From NCBI RefSeq assembly GCF_001591265.1, contig NZ_BCUL01000008.1, forward strand, positions 1 to 64,000: a DNA stretch of 64,000 bases. Reading direction: 5' to 3'. The notes beneath the pieces were generated by a model. It did not search any database and was not told where the DNA came from. It saw only the letters and a program-made list of their open reading frames with translations. The DNA comes from Moraxella atlantae NBRC 14588 (GTDB lineage Bacteria; Pseudomonadota; Gammaproteobacteria; Pseudomonadales; Moraxellaceae). A program made the position numbers and the translations under genes. Shown here one piece after another: positions 1-9,523 of this stretch; position 1 is the first letter of the stretch; each line of letters opens with the position of its first letter.

Positions 1-1
1 G

Positions 2-835
2 TATGGTTAAATGCGTGTCCTCAAGATTAAAGCCACGTCCTTTAAAACAAGAAAACAGCGTTTCAATCTGCCAACGCTTGGCATAAGTTGCCATCGCATC
101 ATCATCGTCAAAATCATTGGTCGCCACAATCACATAATCGTTGTCGCTATCAAGCTTGGCGGATACCTTAACAGAGCAGTCATCAACCATTAAAGTTCGG
201 TCATGATGATACGTTTGCTGTTGGCTTAGGTTGTGAAACAGGGTGTGTATTTGTACGCTTTCACCGTTGCTGTTAAAAACTTTGCTGTCTTTTTTAATGC
301 GTATAGCAAATTTTAAATGCTCTGTGGTAAACCAGTTAAACCACGCTTTGCCGACAAACTCTCTATCAGCGAGTATTTTTACGATTTTGTCTTTGCCAAA
401 GTTGTGAATGAATTTTTCAATCAATTCGGTTCGCTCTAAGGTACTTGAGTTGCCCCGTTTATCTAGCATTGTCCAGTATAGGGGAATGGCAATGCCGTGA
501 TGTACGGCGGCTAGCATAAAGATGTTGATGTTGCTTTTGCCCAATTTCCAGTTTGTTCTATCAATGGTAAGGGTAACTTTATCTAGCCCAAATAGGTTGT
601 AAATAAGGCTGGCTATTTGGTGTTCGTCAAGTTCGGTGTCTGCTAAAAACCGTTGTATGCGTCGGTAGTTGCTGTCGGTTTGTGTTGTATTGGGAAAGTG
701 CCTTGCTATCTTTTTTAGGTTGCTACTTTGGGCGGTTATCAAACCTATTATCATTTGGCTGATGCAGTTGATTTTTGCCTTGTGTAGCTTTAGGTTTTGG
801 GCTAATATAGTTTCTAGTCTGATAAGATTTGGCAT
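2..835 (-). CDS. IS4-family transposase, 3' end beyond window
   Basis: DDE transposase that would cut and paste its own insertion sequence. The reading frame runs open from an ATG at 835 to the window edge (278 codons), so the C-terminus is missing. Catalytic Asp candidates are in TIDRTNW and LADREF. Near the edge YAKRWQIETLFSCFK fits the IS4-family Y-(2)-R-(3)-E-(6)-K signature, carrying the catalytic Glu. No frameshift or stop is seen in the visible part, so it may be functional. It is followed upstream (836-890) by AT-rich sequence that should hold the element's terminal repeat, which I cannot delimit. Subgroup within IS4 is not certain. Confidence 0.88.
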   Translation of the reverse strand, partial: MPNLIRLETILAQNLKLHKAKINCISQMIIGLITAQSSNLKKIARHFPNTTQTDSNYRRIQRFLADTELDEHQIASLIYNLFGLDKVTLTIDRTNWKLGKSNINIFMLAAVHHGIAIPLYWTMLDKRGNSSTLERTELIEKFIHNFGKDKIVKILADREFVGKAWFNWFTTEHLKFAIRIKKDSKVFNSNGESVQIHTLFHNLSQQQTYHHDRTLMVDDCSVKVSAKLDSDNDYVIVATNDFDDDDAMATYAKRWQIETLFSCFKGRGFNLEDTHLTI

Positions 836-886
836 GGTTTAATTCGTCGAAAAAATTACTATTATGCCTTGTTTTATCAGACTTTT

Positions 887-1000
887 TTATTTTTTTGTCG
901 TGTGCAGAGAGTAGATATTCTCAGCATCAATAGGCAACAAATATCCATTTTTAGAATGCAAGCGTTCATGATTGTACCAGTGTACCCAATCAAGGGTAGC
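887..1000 (-). pseudogene. IS3-family transposase C-terminal fragment
   Basis: The minus strand reads ATLDWVHWYNHERLHSKNGY followed by a proline-containing tail and a stop at 887-889. W-V-x-W-Y-N-x-x-R-L-H is the hallmark C-terminus of IS3-family OrfB integrases. A stop codon lies directly upstream in frame (1001-1003), and no catalytic core is present, so this is a dead remnant of about 37 residues left beside the IS4-family insertion. Confidence 0.8.
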
Positions 1001-1113
1001 TCACTGTAGTGGGCAGTGACAATAAACTGACCTGATACCAAAGCTGCAACGATTTTTGTTTATTGGGCAAACAATTGCTTATCGTTACAGCCCAGTAACA
1101 CGGTATTGGCTAT

Positions 1114-1149
1114 AATATACCAACATTTTTCAATATACCAACATTTTTC
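1114..1149 (+). repeat. 18-bp perfect tandem duplication before frmA
   Basis: AATATACCAACATTTTTC occurs twice in direct succession (1114-1131 and 1132-1149). A TATAAT-like -10 sequence (1111-1116) overlaps the first copy, so the duplication lengthens the frmA leader. No good -35 at 16-18 bp spacing is seen. The rest of the 836-1182 spacer holds the IS ends and the IS3 remnant. Confidence 0.8.
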
Positions 1150-1173
1150 AAAAATCATATCGAACGGTAATAG

Positions 1174-2337
<1,164 letters not shown>

Positions 2338-2367
2338 GCTCTTAGCAAGGCATAACAAGGTATAAAA

Positions 2368-3216
2368 ATGCAAAAAATCGAACAGCACAAATTACACGGT
2401 GGTGAGTTGCAAGTGTGGCAACATGATAGCGCGTGTACGCACACCGCAATGAAGTTTGCCGTGTATCTGCCGCCTGCTGCACTTGCGCAGCAGCCATGCC
2501 CCGTGTTGTACTGGCTATCAGGGCTGACCTGCAATGAGCAAAACTTTATCCAAAAATCAGGTTTTGCTCAGTTTGCCAGTCGGCATAATTTGATCGTCGT
2601 TGTACCCGATACCAGCCCGCGCGGACACGACAGCGACGGCGACGCGGTTGCTGATGACGCAGCGTATGACTTGGGGCAAGGTGCAGGGTTTTATATCAAT
2701 GCTACCCAAGCACCGTGGGCAAAGCATTTTGCCATGTATGATTATGTGGTTGATGAGTTGCCCAAATTGGTTGAACACCACTTTGCCACCAATGACAAGC
2801 GCAGTATCTTTGGACACAGCATGGGCGGACATGGCGCGTTGATGATCGCGCTACGCAATGCCGAGCGTTATCAAAGCGTATCGGCATTTGCACCGATTGT
2901 CGCGCCCAGCCAAGTGCCATGGGGGCAAAAGGCATTTGGCGCGTATCTTGGCGATGATACGGCCACGTGGCAGCAATATGACACACTTACGCTTATGCAA
3001 CAGCACACAGGCAAGCAGCTGCCCATGCTGATTGATCAAGGCGGTGCCGATGAATTTGTGGCTGAGCAATTAAAGCCGCAATTGCTTGAGCAAACGGCAA
3101 AAGCTATTGATTATCCACTCACGTTGCGCCTACAAGATGGCTATGACCACAGTTATTACTTTATTGCAAGTTTTATCGGTGAGCACATCGATTTTCACGC
3201 CAAGTTTTTGCGCTAG
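2368..3216 (+). CDS. fghA: S-formylglutathione hydrolase
   Basis: Serine esterase (esterase D family, alpha/beta hydrolase) that splits S-formylglutathione into formate and glutathione, completing the pathway begun by the upstream dehydrogenase. The nucleophile is Ser151 in FGHSMGGHGAL; the His is His261 in DGYDHSYYF; the acid is one of the Asp residues in LIDQGGADEF. SGLTCNEQNF near residue 51 is the usual oxyanion-side motif. Length (282) is normal. It ends 14 bp before the convergent transporter gene. Confidence 0.96.
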   Translation: MQKIEQHKLHGGELQVWQHDSACTHTAMKFAVYLPPAALAQQPCPVLYWLSGLTCNEQNFIQKSGFAQFASRHNLIVVVPDTSPRGHDSDGDAVADDAAYDLGQGAGFYINATQAPWAKHFAMYDYVVDELPKLVEHHFATNDKRSIFGHSMGGHGALMIALRNAERYQSVSAFAPIVAPSQVPWGQKAFGAYLGDDTATWQQYDTLTLMQQHTGKQLPMLIDQGGADEFVAEQLKPQLLEQTAKAIDYPLTLRLQDGYDHSYYFIASFIGEHIDFHAKFLR

Positions 3217-3230
3217 TGGGGTATAAATTT

Positions 3231-4181
3231 TTAAGATTTGGGCGCGTCGCGTTCGGCTTGGCGCGCCCAATACGTTGCCAATAGCGGACCTGTGATGTTA
3301 TGCCAAAAGCTAAAAATCGCACTAGGTACCGCGGCAACGGGATTGGTTTTAAAATGTACCGCCGCCAAGGTCGCGCCTAGACCAGAGTTTTGCATACCTG
3401 TCTCTAGTGCAATCGCTTTGCAGTCAAAATGCGACATGCCAAGCAATCGCCCAGCAGCATAACCCAACAAAAAGCCAAATGCGTTGTGCAAAACAACCAC
3501 GGCAAAGATCAGCAAGCCAGTTTGGGCGATTTTCTCTTGACTCACACCCACCACCGCGCCCACGATGGCGACAATCGCCACCACGGACAATAGCGGCGTG
3601 ATGGTGACAATTTTTTTGACTTGTCTGCCAAGCATTGCCTGTACAACCACACCCAGCACAATTGGCACCAGCACCACCAATAGCACGGATTGAAACATGC
3701 TTGACGCATCGATATGAATCCACTCACTGGCTAATAAATAAAAAATCGCAGGCGTGAGCACAGGTGCCAAAAACGTTGAGGCCAAACTACACGCCACCGA
3801 CAATGCCGTATTGCCGCGCGCCAAATACGTCATGACATTGGATGCCGTACCACTTGGACAGCAGCCGACCAACAAAACACCAACCGCAATCTCTGGTGGC
3901 AGACGCAAGATTTTGCATAGCGCGTATGCCACACCAGGCATAATGATATAATGCGCAATTACGCCAATACCCACCGCAGCAGGACGCTTGGCAACCTCGC
4001 GAAAATCATCGACCGATAGCGTAATACCCATGCCAAACATAATGATGCCGAGGAGCCAAGTGATCCACGGCGCAATCCACACAAACGCAGGTGGATAAAA
4101 AAACGCCGTCACCGCCGCGGCAAGCACCCAAAACGCAAATGTTTTTTGCAAAAATGTGCTGAGTTTGTTTAACGCGCCCAT
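3231..4181 (-). CDS. Bile acid:sodium symporter (BASS) family transporter
   Basis: Inner-membrane protein of 316 residues with about nine to ten hydrophobic segments. The family hallmark stretch GCCPSGTASNVMTYLARGNT lies near residue 110, and ALETGMQNSGLGATLA near 265 carries the second conserved discontinuous-helix motif, as in YocS/ASBT proteins. The family moves organic anions such as bile acids, pantoate or sulfonates together with sodium; the substrate here cannot be read from the sequence. It faces fghA tail to tail and seems to be transcribed alone. Confidence 0.88.
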   Translation of the reverse strand: MGALNKLSTFLQKTFAFWVLAAAVTAFFYPPAFVWIAPWITWLLGIIMFGMGITLSVDDFREVAKRPAAVGIGVIAHYIIMPGVAYALCKILRLPPEIAVGVLLVGCCPSGTASNVMTYLARGNTALSVACSLASTFLAPVLTPAIFYLLASEWIHIDASSMFQSVLLVVLVPIVLGVVVQAMLGRQVKKIVTITPLLSVVAIVAIVGAVVGVSQEKIAQTGLLIFAVVVLHNAFGFLLGYAAGRLLGMSHFDCKAIALETGMQNSGLGATLAAVHFKTNPVAAVPSAIFSFWHNITGPLLATYWARQAERDAPKS

Positions 4182-4243
4182 ATGCCCCTAACTTAACTTG
4201 TCAAACTTAGCCAACGTGCCATCCAATGCTACGCTGTCCAACG

Positions 4244-4789
4244 TCACTGCTTAATCCAACGAATCACGCGCTGCTCTTGTTCCCACTCATCGACCTGTGT
4301 TTCAGACACACAGCGTCCTGCCACACTGACGTTTGCCGCCTGCATCTGGCGCAGACTTAACGCGCGGTCGCCTGTGATCAGATGGTGCCAATCAGGCAGT
4401 GGCAAGCCGCGATACAGCCGCTTATAAGCACACGTGGCAGGCAGCCAATCCATCGTTGGCAAAATGTTTAAATCCAGCGCGATACAATCGGGCACATAAC
4501 GATGCCGCGTTGGGTAGTGCCGACACGCGCCCGTTTGGCAATCAAGCAACTGACACGCCACATCGGTGTACTCAACCTCACCCGTATCATCATCTTGCAA
4601 CTTGATCAAACAGCACGCGCCGCAGCCGTCGCACAGTGCTTCCCATTCTGCCGCGTTGAGCTCGGCTAAACTAAAGCGTTGCCAAAACTGTGGGCGCACA
4701 GCAGGGCTAGGGTCATTACTGGCAGGCGCGATGGGTGGGACAAGCAAATTGGTCGGCATGGGCAAATGGTTTTTCTTAAAATTTGGCAA
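4244..4789 (-). CDS. YcgN-family cysteine-cluster protein (UPF0260)
   Basis: Protein of 181 residues with the family's cysteine cluster: CDGCGACC, then CQLLDCQTGACRHYPTRH and PDCIAL, a probable metal-binding site (Fe or Zn). The YcgN/CxxCxxCC family is widespread in proteobacteria and has no settled biochemical role. The first 10 residues before an internal Met (start at 4759) may not belong to the protein, because conservation begins near residue 35. The tnpB element lies 71 bp upstream of its start. Confidence 0.85.
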   Translation of the reverse strand: MPNFKKNHLPMPTNLLVPPIAPASNDPSPAVRPQFWQRFSLAELNAAEWEALCDGCGACCLIKLQDDDTGEVEYTDVACQLLDCQTGACRHYPTRHRYVPDCIALDLNILPTMDWLPATCAYKRLYRGLPLPDWHHLITGDRALSLRQMQAANVSVAGRCVSETQVDEWEQEQRVIRWIKQ

Positions 4790-4860
4790 TCAAGCCTATC
4801 AAACGGGTGGGCAAACAAAACACTACACTATTATAGCGGAAAATACGGCAAAATTTTTAT

Positions 4861-6119
4861 CATCCGTTGCCGTAAAACCACCGACTTTAGGCGGTGGATA
4901 TAAGGCGACTGCGTAGCCATGCTTACACACGCTAGTCATTTGACATACAATTAGACCAACTATAAAATATAAAAAATTCAATTATACTTAAACCTATGAA
5001 AACCCTCAAGCTACGCATAAAAGACAAACACACAGACCAACTAAACCGCCTAAGCGGTTTGGTCAATTTTGTGTGGAACTATGTTAATGACTTGAGTTTT
5101 AAATACCGACAACGTACTGGCAAATTTTTTAGTGCCTATGACCTAAACGAATACACCAAAGGTAGCGGTCAACTACTTGGCTTGCATTCTCAAACCATAC
5201 AAGCCATTAATGAAACCCACGCCAAATCGCGACGCCAATTCAAAAAGGCTAAACTTAACTGGCGAACCAACAACCCAAAGGCAAAGCGTAAAAGCCTAGG
5301 TTGGATTCCATTTAAGCAATCCGCAATCAAGTTACTGGCTACCCATCAGACGGGTAAAAAAGGCTTAAAATCAACCTTACAGCTTAGTTTAGCCAAAGGG
5401 CAAAAGCTCATCATCGACCTATGGGACAGCTATAACCTATCGCTATATAGTATTAATACTTGTGAAATCGTCCAAGACAGCCGTAACCGTTGGTATGCGT
5501 GTATCACCGTCAAAGAATACCCAAAACAGCAATGTGGTACAGGTAGTGTCGGTATTGACTTAGGCTTAAAAGACAGTGCCACCGCCTCAAATGGCGATAA
5601 ACTACAAATTAAACAAACACAGGCATGGGCTAAAAAATTGAGTATCGCCCAACGAGCCAAAAACAAACAACGTGTCAAAGCGATTCATGCCAAAATCAAA
5701 AACACACGCCAAGACCTTATCCACAAATTCACCACAGGGCTAGTTAAAAACAATGCCCTAATCGTGATCGGTGATGTAAAAACCACCCAATTCAGCCGTA
5801 AAAAAGGCAAACTAGCCAAAAGCGTATATGACGCAGGTTGGTTTGAACTCAAACGCCAACTGACCTACAAATGCAAGCATGCAGGTTGCCGTTTTGAAAT
5901 CGTCAATGAGAAATACACTACCCAAACTTGCTCGTGTTGCGGTCAAATCGACAGCAACAGTCCGAAAGGTAGAGCAGGTTTGCGAATAAGAGAATGGACT
6001 TGTGCTAAGTGTGGCACACGGCATGATAGAGATATTAACGCCAGTAAGAACATTCTTGCGGTCGGGCTTGACCGTCTTGTAGAAGGAATCCCCTCACTTT
6101 AGGAAGGGGAGGAAGTCAA
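4861..6119 (+). mobile_element. IS200/IS605-type element with tnpB only
   Basis: A 1,259-bp element whose ends are fixed by comparison with four small relatives in this window. Its left flank is TTTAT and the element begins CATCCGTTGCCG; it ends GAGGAAGTCAA at 6119. The left end folds into CCACCG-ACTTTAGG-CGGTGG (about 4878-4897); the right end folds into a TCCCCT/AGGGGA hairpin whose loop also carries ACTTTAG. There is no tnpA, no target duplication and no terminal inverted repeat, as known for this family. Movement would need a TnpA supplied from elsewhere. Confidence 0.88.
4996..6102 (+). CDS. tnpB: TnpB, RNA-guided nuclease of IS200/IS605 element
   Basis: TnpB proteins are RNA-guided nucleases that cut the empty donor site and so help the element persist. 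368 residues. RuvC-I Asp188 is in GIDLG; a zinc ribbon is formed by TCSCCG (312-315) and CAKCG (336-339); RuvC-III is DRDINASKNI with Asp346. The usual RuvC-II Glu is absent: the equivalent strand reads LIVIGDV with Gly259-Asp260. Glu305 in VNEKYT could stand in, which is inference. The 3' end of the gene overlaps the right-end hairpins, where the guide RNA scaffold of such elements is encoded. The frame is intact. Confidence 0.93.
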   Translation: MKTLKLRIKDKHTDQLNRLSGLVNFVWNYVNDLSFKYRQRTGKFFSAYDLNEYTKGSGQLLGLHSQTIQAINETHAKSRRQFKKAKLNWRTNNPKAKRKSLGWIPFKQSAIKLLATHQTGKKGLKSTLQLSLAKGQKLIIDLWDSYNLSLYSINTCEIVQDSRNRWYACITVKEYPKQQCGTGSVGIDLGLKDSATASNGDKLQIKQTQAWAKKLSIAQRAKNKQRVKAIHAKIKNTRQDLIHKFTTGLVKNNALIVIGDVKTTQFSRKKGKLAKSVYDAGWFELKRQLTYKCKHAGCRFEIVNEKYTTQTCSCCGQIDSNSPKGRAGLRIREWTCAKCGTRHDRDINASKNILAVGLDRLVEGIPSL

Positions 6120-6246
6120 AAGGTAGTAACTATTGCTGACGGACTGGGCAGTATGACAAATGCGTGACAAAGCAGTCACCAAACAGCTGACCATCGACAA
6201 GCGATTTAACATTGAAAATTTTTAACAACATTGATAAGGTTATATC

Positions 6247-6996
6247 ATGGATATCCAAATTCTACAACTTGAAACCACCTCACCCGACGGTACAGAGCTT
6301 AAAAGCTATGTTTGTTTGCCCAAAGATGCCAGCGCAGATAAGCCTGCGCCTGCGATTTTGGTCGCGCCAGAGTGGTGGGGCGTGGTTGAGTTTGTCCAAA
6401 AAGTTACCGAGCGTCTAGCACGTGCAGGCTTTGCTGCAGTAGCGATGGACGTTTATGGTGAGGGCAAACTGACCACCGATGCCAGCCAAGCCAACGAATG
6501 GATGGAGCAAATGCTAGCCAATCAAGACCAATTAATGGCACGCTGTCAAGCGATCTTAAAAGATTTTTGTGATGTGCAAGGTGTTGATAGCAAACGTCTA
6601 GGCGGTATTGGGTTTTGCTTTGGCGGTAAAATCGTGCTTGATATGGCGCGTGAAGGGCTACCACTACAGGCCGTGGCGACTTTCCACGGTAACCTTACGC
6701 CCAAACAACCTGCCGAAAAAGGCAAATTTGCTGCCAAAGTATTGGTCGCGCATGGCGAAGCCGATACCATGACAACCATGGATGATGTGGCCAAATTTAA
6801 AACCGAAATGGATCAAGCCAATGTAGAATACACGGTTGATGTGTATGAAGGCGCAAAACACGGCTTTAGTAATCCTGCAGCAGACGAGCGTGCCGCTCAA
6901 AATGATGTCGATTTAGGCTATGATGAAGCTGCGGCAAACGCCAGCTGGGATGCGATGATTGCCTTTATGCAAAATAACTTGGCAAATGCACAATAA
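6247..6996 (+). CDS. Dienelactone hydrolase family protein
   Basis: Alpha/beta hydrolase of 249 residues. The nucleophile is Cys124 in GIGFCFGG, the acid Asp173 in HGEADTMT, and His205 in KHGFSNP, the Cys-Asp-His triad of dienelactone hydrolases. The classical reaction is carboxymethylenebutenolide hydrolysis in chlorocatechol breakdown, but no other catabolic genes are nearby, so the substrate is unknown and a general esterase role is equally likely. Start chosen at the ATG 6247, preceded by AAGG. A strong terminator follows at 7020, so it is a single-gene unit. Confidence 0.9.
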   Translation: MDIQILQLETTSPDGTELKSYVCLPKDASADKPAPAILVAPEWWGVVEFVQKVTERLARAGFAAVAMDVYGEGKLTTDASQANEWMEQMLANQDQLMARCQAILKDFCDVQGVDSKRLGGIGFCFGGKIVLDMAREGLPLQAVATFHGNLTPKQPAEKGKFAAKVLVAHGEADTMTTMDDVAKFKTEMDQANVEYTVDVYEGAKHGFSNPAADERAAQNDVDLGYDEAAANASWDAMIAFMQNNLANAQ

Positions 6997-7019
6997 TCTG
7001 CTTTAAATATTTTAAAATA

Positions 7020-7052
7020 AAAACCGTATGCTTACTGGCATACGGTTTTTTT
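7020..7052 (+). terminator. Rho-independent terminator of the dienelactone hydrolase gene
   Basis: AAAACCGTATGC-TTACTG-GCATACGGTTTT, a perfect 12-bp stem, followed by a run of T. Confidence 0.92.
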
Positions 7053-7361
7053 TTGGGCTAAAAGGTTTGCATGGCTAAAGGAGAGTAAAACGCGTCGGTA
7101 AGGCTTAATGATACACACAAGGCGGCAAAACGATGGAGGATGGGGATAGGCACGCATGGTTGGGTATTAGCAAGCTAAAAGTTGATTTTAAAAAATTTAA
7201 ACCGTTAAAATAACATTAGTTTAACGGTTATATAAATTTTAGCAAGATTTTGATGACTGAAATTTGCGCCAAATTTGGTCATTGATCGCCAAACACCCAT
7301 GCTTGAAGTGTGACGGAGTTGCCCTTACTAAAACGGTTTTAGCCAAACATTTTGCCGCTTT
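7053..7361. other. Spacer before mutY with an AT-rich inverted repeat
   Basis: No gene is recognised. At 7200-7229 AACCGTTAAA is repeated in inverse as TTTAACGGTT across a 10-bp gap; it could be an operator or a weak hairpin. No convincing promoter for mutY is seen. Confidence 0.5.
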
Positions 7362-8696
7362 ATGCCAGATAATCTCAAGTCAAATCATCGTATGCCAAAT
7401 CAACAACCGCAATCTGCGCATCATGACATGACCCAAGATCATGCCGCGTGTGCAAGCTTTGCACCGCGTGTATTGGCATGGTTTGCCGAGCACGGACGGC
7501 ATGATTTGCCTTGGCAACAGCACCACAAACAGTCGCCAGATCCGTACCCTGTGTGGCTGTCTGAGGTCATGTTGCAACAAACACAGGTGGCGACCGTCAA
7601 GCCGTATTTTGCACGGTTTATGGCAAGCTTTGCCACCGTGCAGGCATTGGCGGCGGCAGATTGGGCAGATGTGGCAGCGCATTGGGCAGGGCTCGGCTAT
7701 TATGCGCGCGCGCGTAATTTACACAAAGGTGCGCAGCAGCTTGCAGCGATCATTGCTGAAACGGGCGATTTTCCCCAAACGGTCGATGAGTGGCAGCAAA
7801 TCGCAGGCGTGGGACAATCGACGGCAGGCGCGGTGGTGGCAATGGGCGTACGCGGCTATGGCGTGATTTGTGATGGCAATGTCAAACGCGTGCTGACACG
7901 CTGGGCAGGCATTGATGGCGATATCACCAAGTCTGCCACCAACCGCATTTTGTGGCAGCTTGCCGAGCGTCTGACCCCAAGCACGGATAGCGGATTGTAC
8001 GCGCAAGCAATGATGGACTTGGGCGCGACCTTGTGCACCAAAGCCAAGCCTGCGTGTCTGCTGTGTCCTGTAAATGCCGATTGTGTGGCACGCGCCGAGG
8101 GCAACCCAACCGCGTACCCTGTCAAAGCAAAAGCCGCCGCGCGTCCACGTCAGTTATCGCTTGCTTTGTTATTAACCGATGCAAATGGGCGTGTGTTGTG
8201 GCTAACGCGCCCTGATAGCGGTATTTGGGGCGGGCTGGTTTGCTTGCCGTTGCTGTTTTACCAAAAACTGTTTAATCAAAAACCGCTTGAGCAAACACCA
8301 GCCGCCACGCCAAACACCACACAATCTGCCCAAAGCTGGCAAGATAATAGCTTGTTCGCCCATCAATACAACGCAGCCGAACAAATCATCGTTGATGTGC
8401 TGGCACACATGGGCAAACCACTGGCAGACATCATGACCGCCAGCCAAATTGCCGACCTAACCGAACAAATCAAAGCCCCACAAGGCAGTGTCAGTCATGG
8501 TTTGACGCATATGGAGTGGTGGTTTAAACCGTATCAAATCATGCTTGATGATGACCAAGTCAATGCGCTGAATCACGCTTTGGGCGGGCAGGGCGTGACT
8601 TTTGGTTGGCACACGCTTGCTGAGGCGCAGACGTTGGCATTGCCCAAAGCCATGCACAAAGTATTGGCACAAATGCCAACTGATGGGGGCAATTAA
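7362..8696 (+). CDS. mutY: A/G-specific adenine glycosylase MutY
   Basis: Removes adenine mispaired with 8-oxoguanine in base-excision repair. Counting from 7362: catalytic Glu68 in SEVMLQQTQV, helix-hairpin-helix GVGQSTAGAVVAMGV near 148-162, catalytic Asp170 in CDGNVKRVL, and a 4Fe-4S cluster CTKAKPACLLCPVNADC (Cys224, 231, 234, 240). The C-terminal part is the Nudix-like 8-oxoG recognition domain (HGLTHMEWWF). At 444 residues it is longer than E. coli MutY (350). The first about 27 residues are not family sequence and no ribosome site supports 7362, so 7392 or 7428 are possible starts. Its stop shares bases with the convergent hemD stop. Confidence 0.94.
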   Translation: MPDNLKSNHRMPNQQPQSAHHDMTQDHAACASFAPRVLAWFAEHGRHDLPWQQHHKQSPDPYPVWLSEVMLQQTQVATVKPYFARFMASFATVQALAAADWADVAAHWAGLGYYARARNLHKGAQQLAAIIAETGDFPQTVDEWQQIAGVGQSTAGAVVAMGVRGYGVICDGNVKRVLTRWAGIDGDITKSATNRILWQLAERLTPSTDSGLYAQAMMDLGATLCTKAKPACLLCPVNADCVARAEGNPTAYPVKAKAAARPRQLSLALLLTDANGRVLWLTRPDSGIWGGLVCLPLLFYQKLFNQKPLEQTPAATPNTTQSAQSWQDNSLFAHQYNAAEQIIVDVLAHMGKPLADIMTASQIADLTEQIKAPQGSVSHGLTHMEWWFKPYQIMLDDDQVNALNHALGGQGVTFGWHTLAEAQTLALPKAMHKVLAQMPTDGGN

Positions 8697-9508
8697 GCCT
8701 GCAACGCCTGCCAAATCGTGGTGGGTTGTAAATCATCCACCACGTGCACACAAGCATCGCTGTGGGTACGTATGTGCTCACCAATCCGCGCTTGTAGGAC
8801 TACATAACTAAAAACGTTTGGCGACACAGTGGGGGCAATTTTTTGCAGCAGCTCAAGCCAATTTTGCCACGCAGCAAGGCTAGATATCAGCACCCAAATC
8901 GGCGTTGGTGGGCGTTGCAGCAAAAATTTGGCATAAAACTGGCTAAAATAGGCAAAAGTGGCAGCAGGTAACTGGCGTTGGTAGCTGTTAATCAATGACA
9001 CGGCGACGCCACGCGCGCGCAACGCATCAATCAATACCTCGCGCCCACCAGCACCGCGCCAGACTTGCACGCGGTCACCCGACTTGAATCCTTGCACCAA
9101 TGACAGCTGGAGCATACCGATATTGTTTTGTTGCTCGGGTAATGGGGGGTAGTAGGTATTGGGTGTGGTGCCAAATTGCGCTTGCCAACGTTGGGTGAGA
9201 TAATCGGCGGTTTTTTGTCCCACGCAAACAAACGGCGGTAGGGCATGTGGTGTGGTTTGTTTGGGCGATAAAGCCTGCACCGCCTGCAAGGTAAAATTCA
9301 CCGCTGCCTCACTGACCACCACCACCGCTTGGTAGGCTGGCAGGGATTGGGGCGCGAAAAGCTCAACCAGTGCCTGCTGTTCGGTGATGCTCAACGGCGT
9401 TGCCACCAAGGCTAGCAACGGCAGTTCGACCACTGTTGCGCCGTGTCCACGCAAAAACTGGGTTAGTTTGGCAGCGCGTTCGGCAGGGCGGGTATTGATG
9501 ACAATCAC
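8693..9508 (-). CDS. hemD: Uroporphyrinogen-III synthase
   Basis: Closes and rearranges hydroxymethylbilane to uroporphyrinogen III in haem and sirohaem synthesis. This is a poorly conserved family; the 271-residue protein shows the two-lobe layout with NTRPAERA at the N-terminus and KSGDRVQVWRGAGGREVLIDAL in the middle, which fits HemD. Identification rests mainly on its place 15 bp downstream of hemC, a pair kept across gammaproteobacteria. Stop codons of hemD and mutY overlap within TTAA. Confidence 0.88.
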   Translation of the reverse strand: MIVINTRPAERAAKLTQFLRGHGATVVELPLLALVATPLSITEQQALVELFAPQSLPAYQAVVVVSEAAVNFTLQAVQALSPKQTTPHALPPFVCVGQKTADYLTQRWQAQFGTTPNTYYPPLPEQQNNIGMLQLSLVQGFKSGDRVQVWRGAGGREVLIDALRARGVAVSLINSYQRQLPAATFAYFSQFYAKFLLQRPPTPIWVLISSLAAWQNWLELLQKIAPTVSPNVFSYVVLQARIGEHIRTHSDACVHVVDDLQPTTIWQALQA

Positions 9509-9523
9509 GCCGACACCTTGTGC

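Noticed and set aside
4566-4916. Plus-strand frame overlapping the YcgN gene start and the left end of the tnpB element
   Set aside because: Its C-terminal half is the element's left-end hairpin and the rest is antisense to the YcgN gene.
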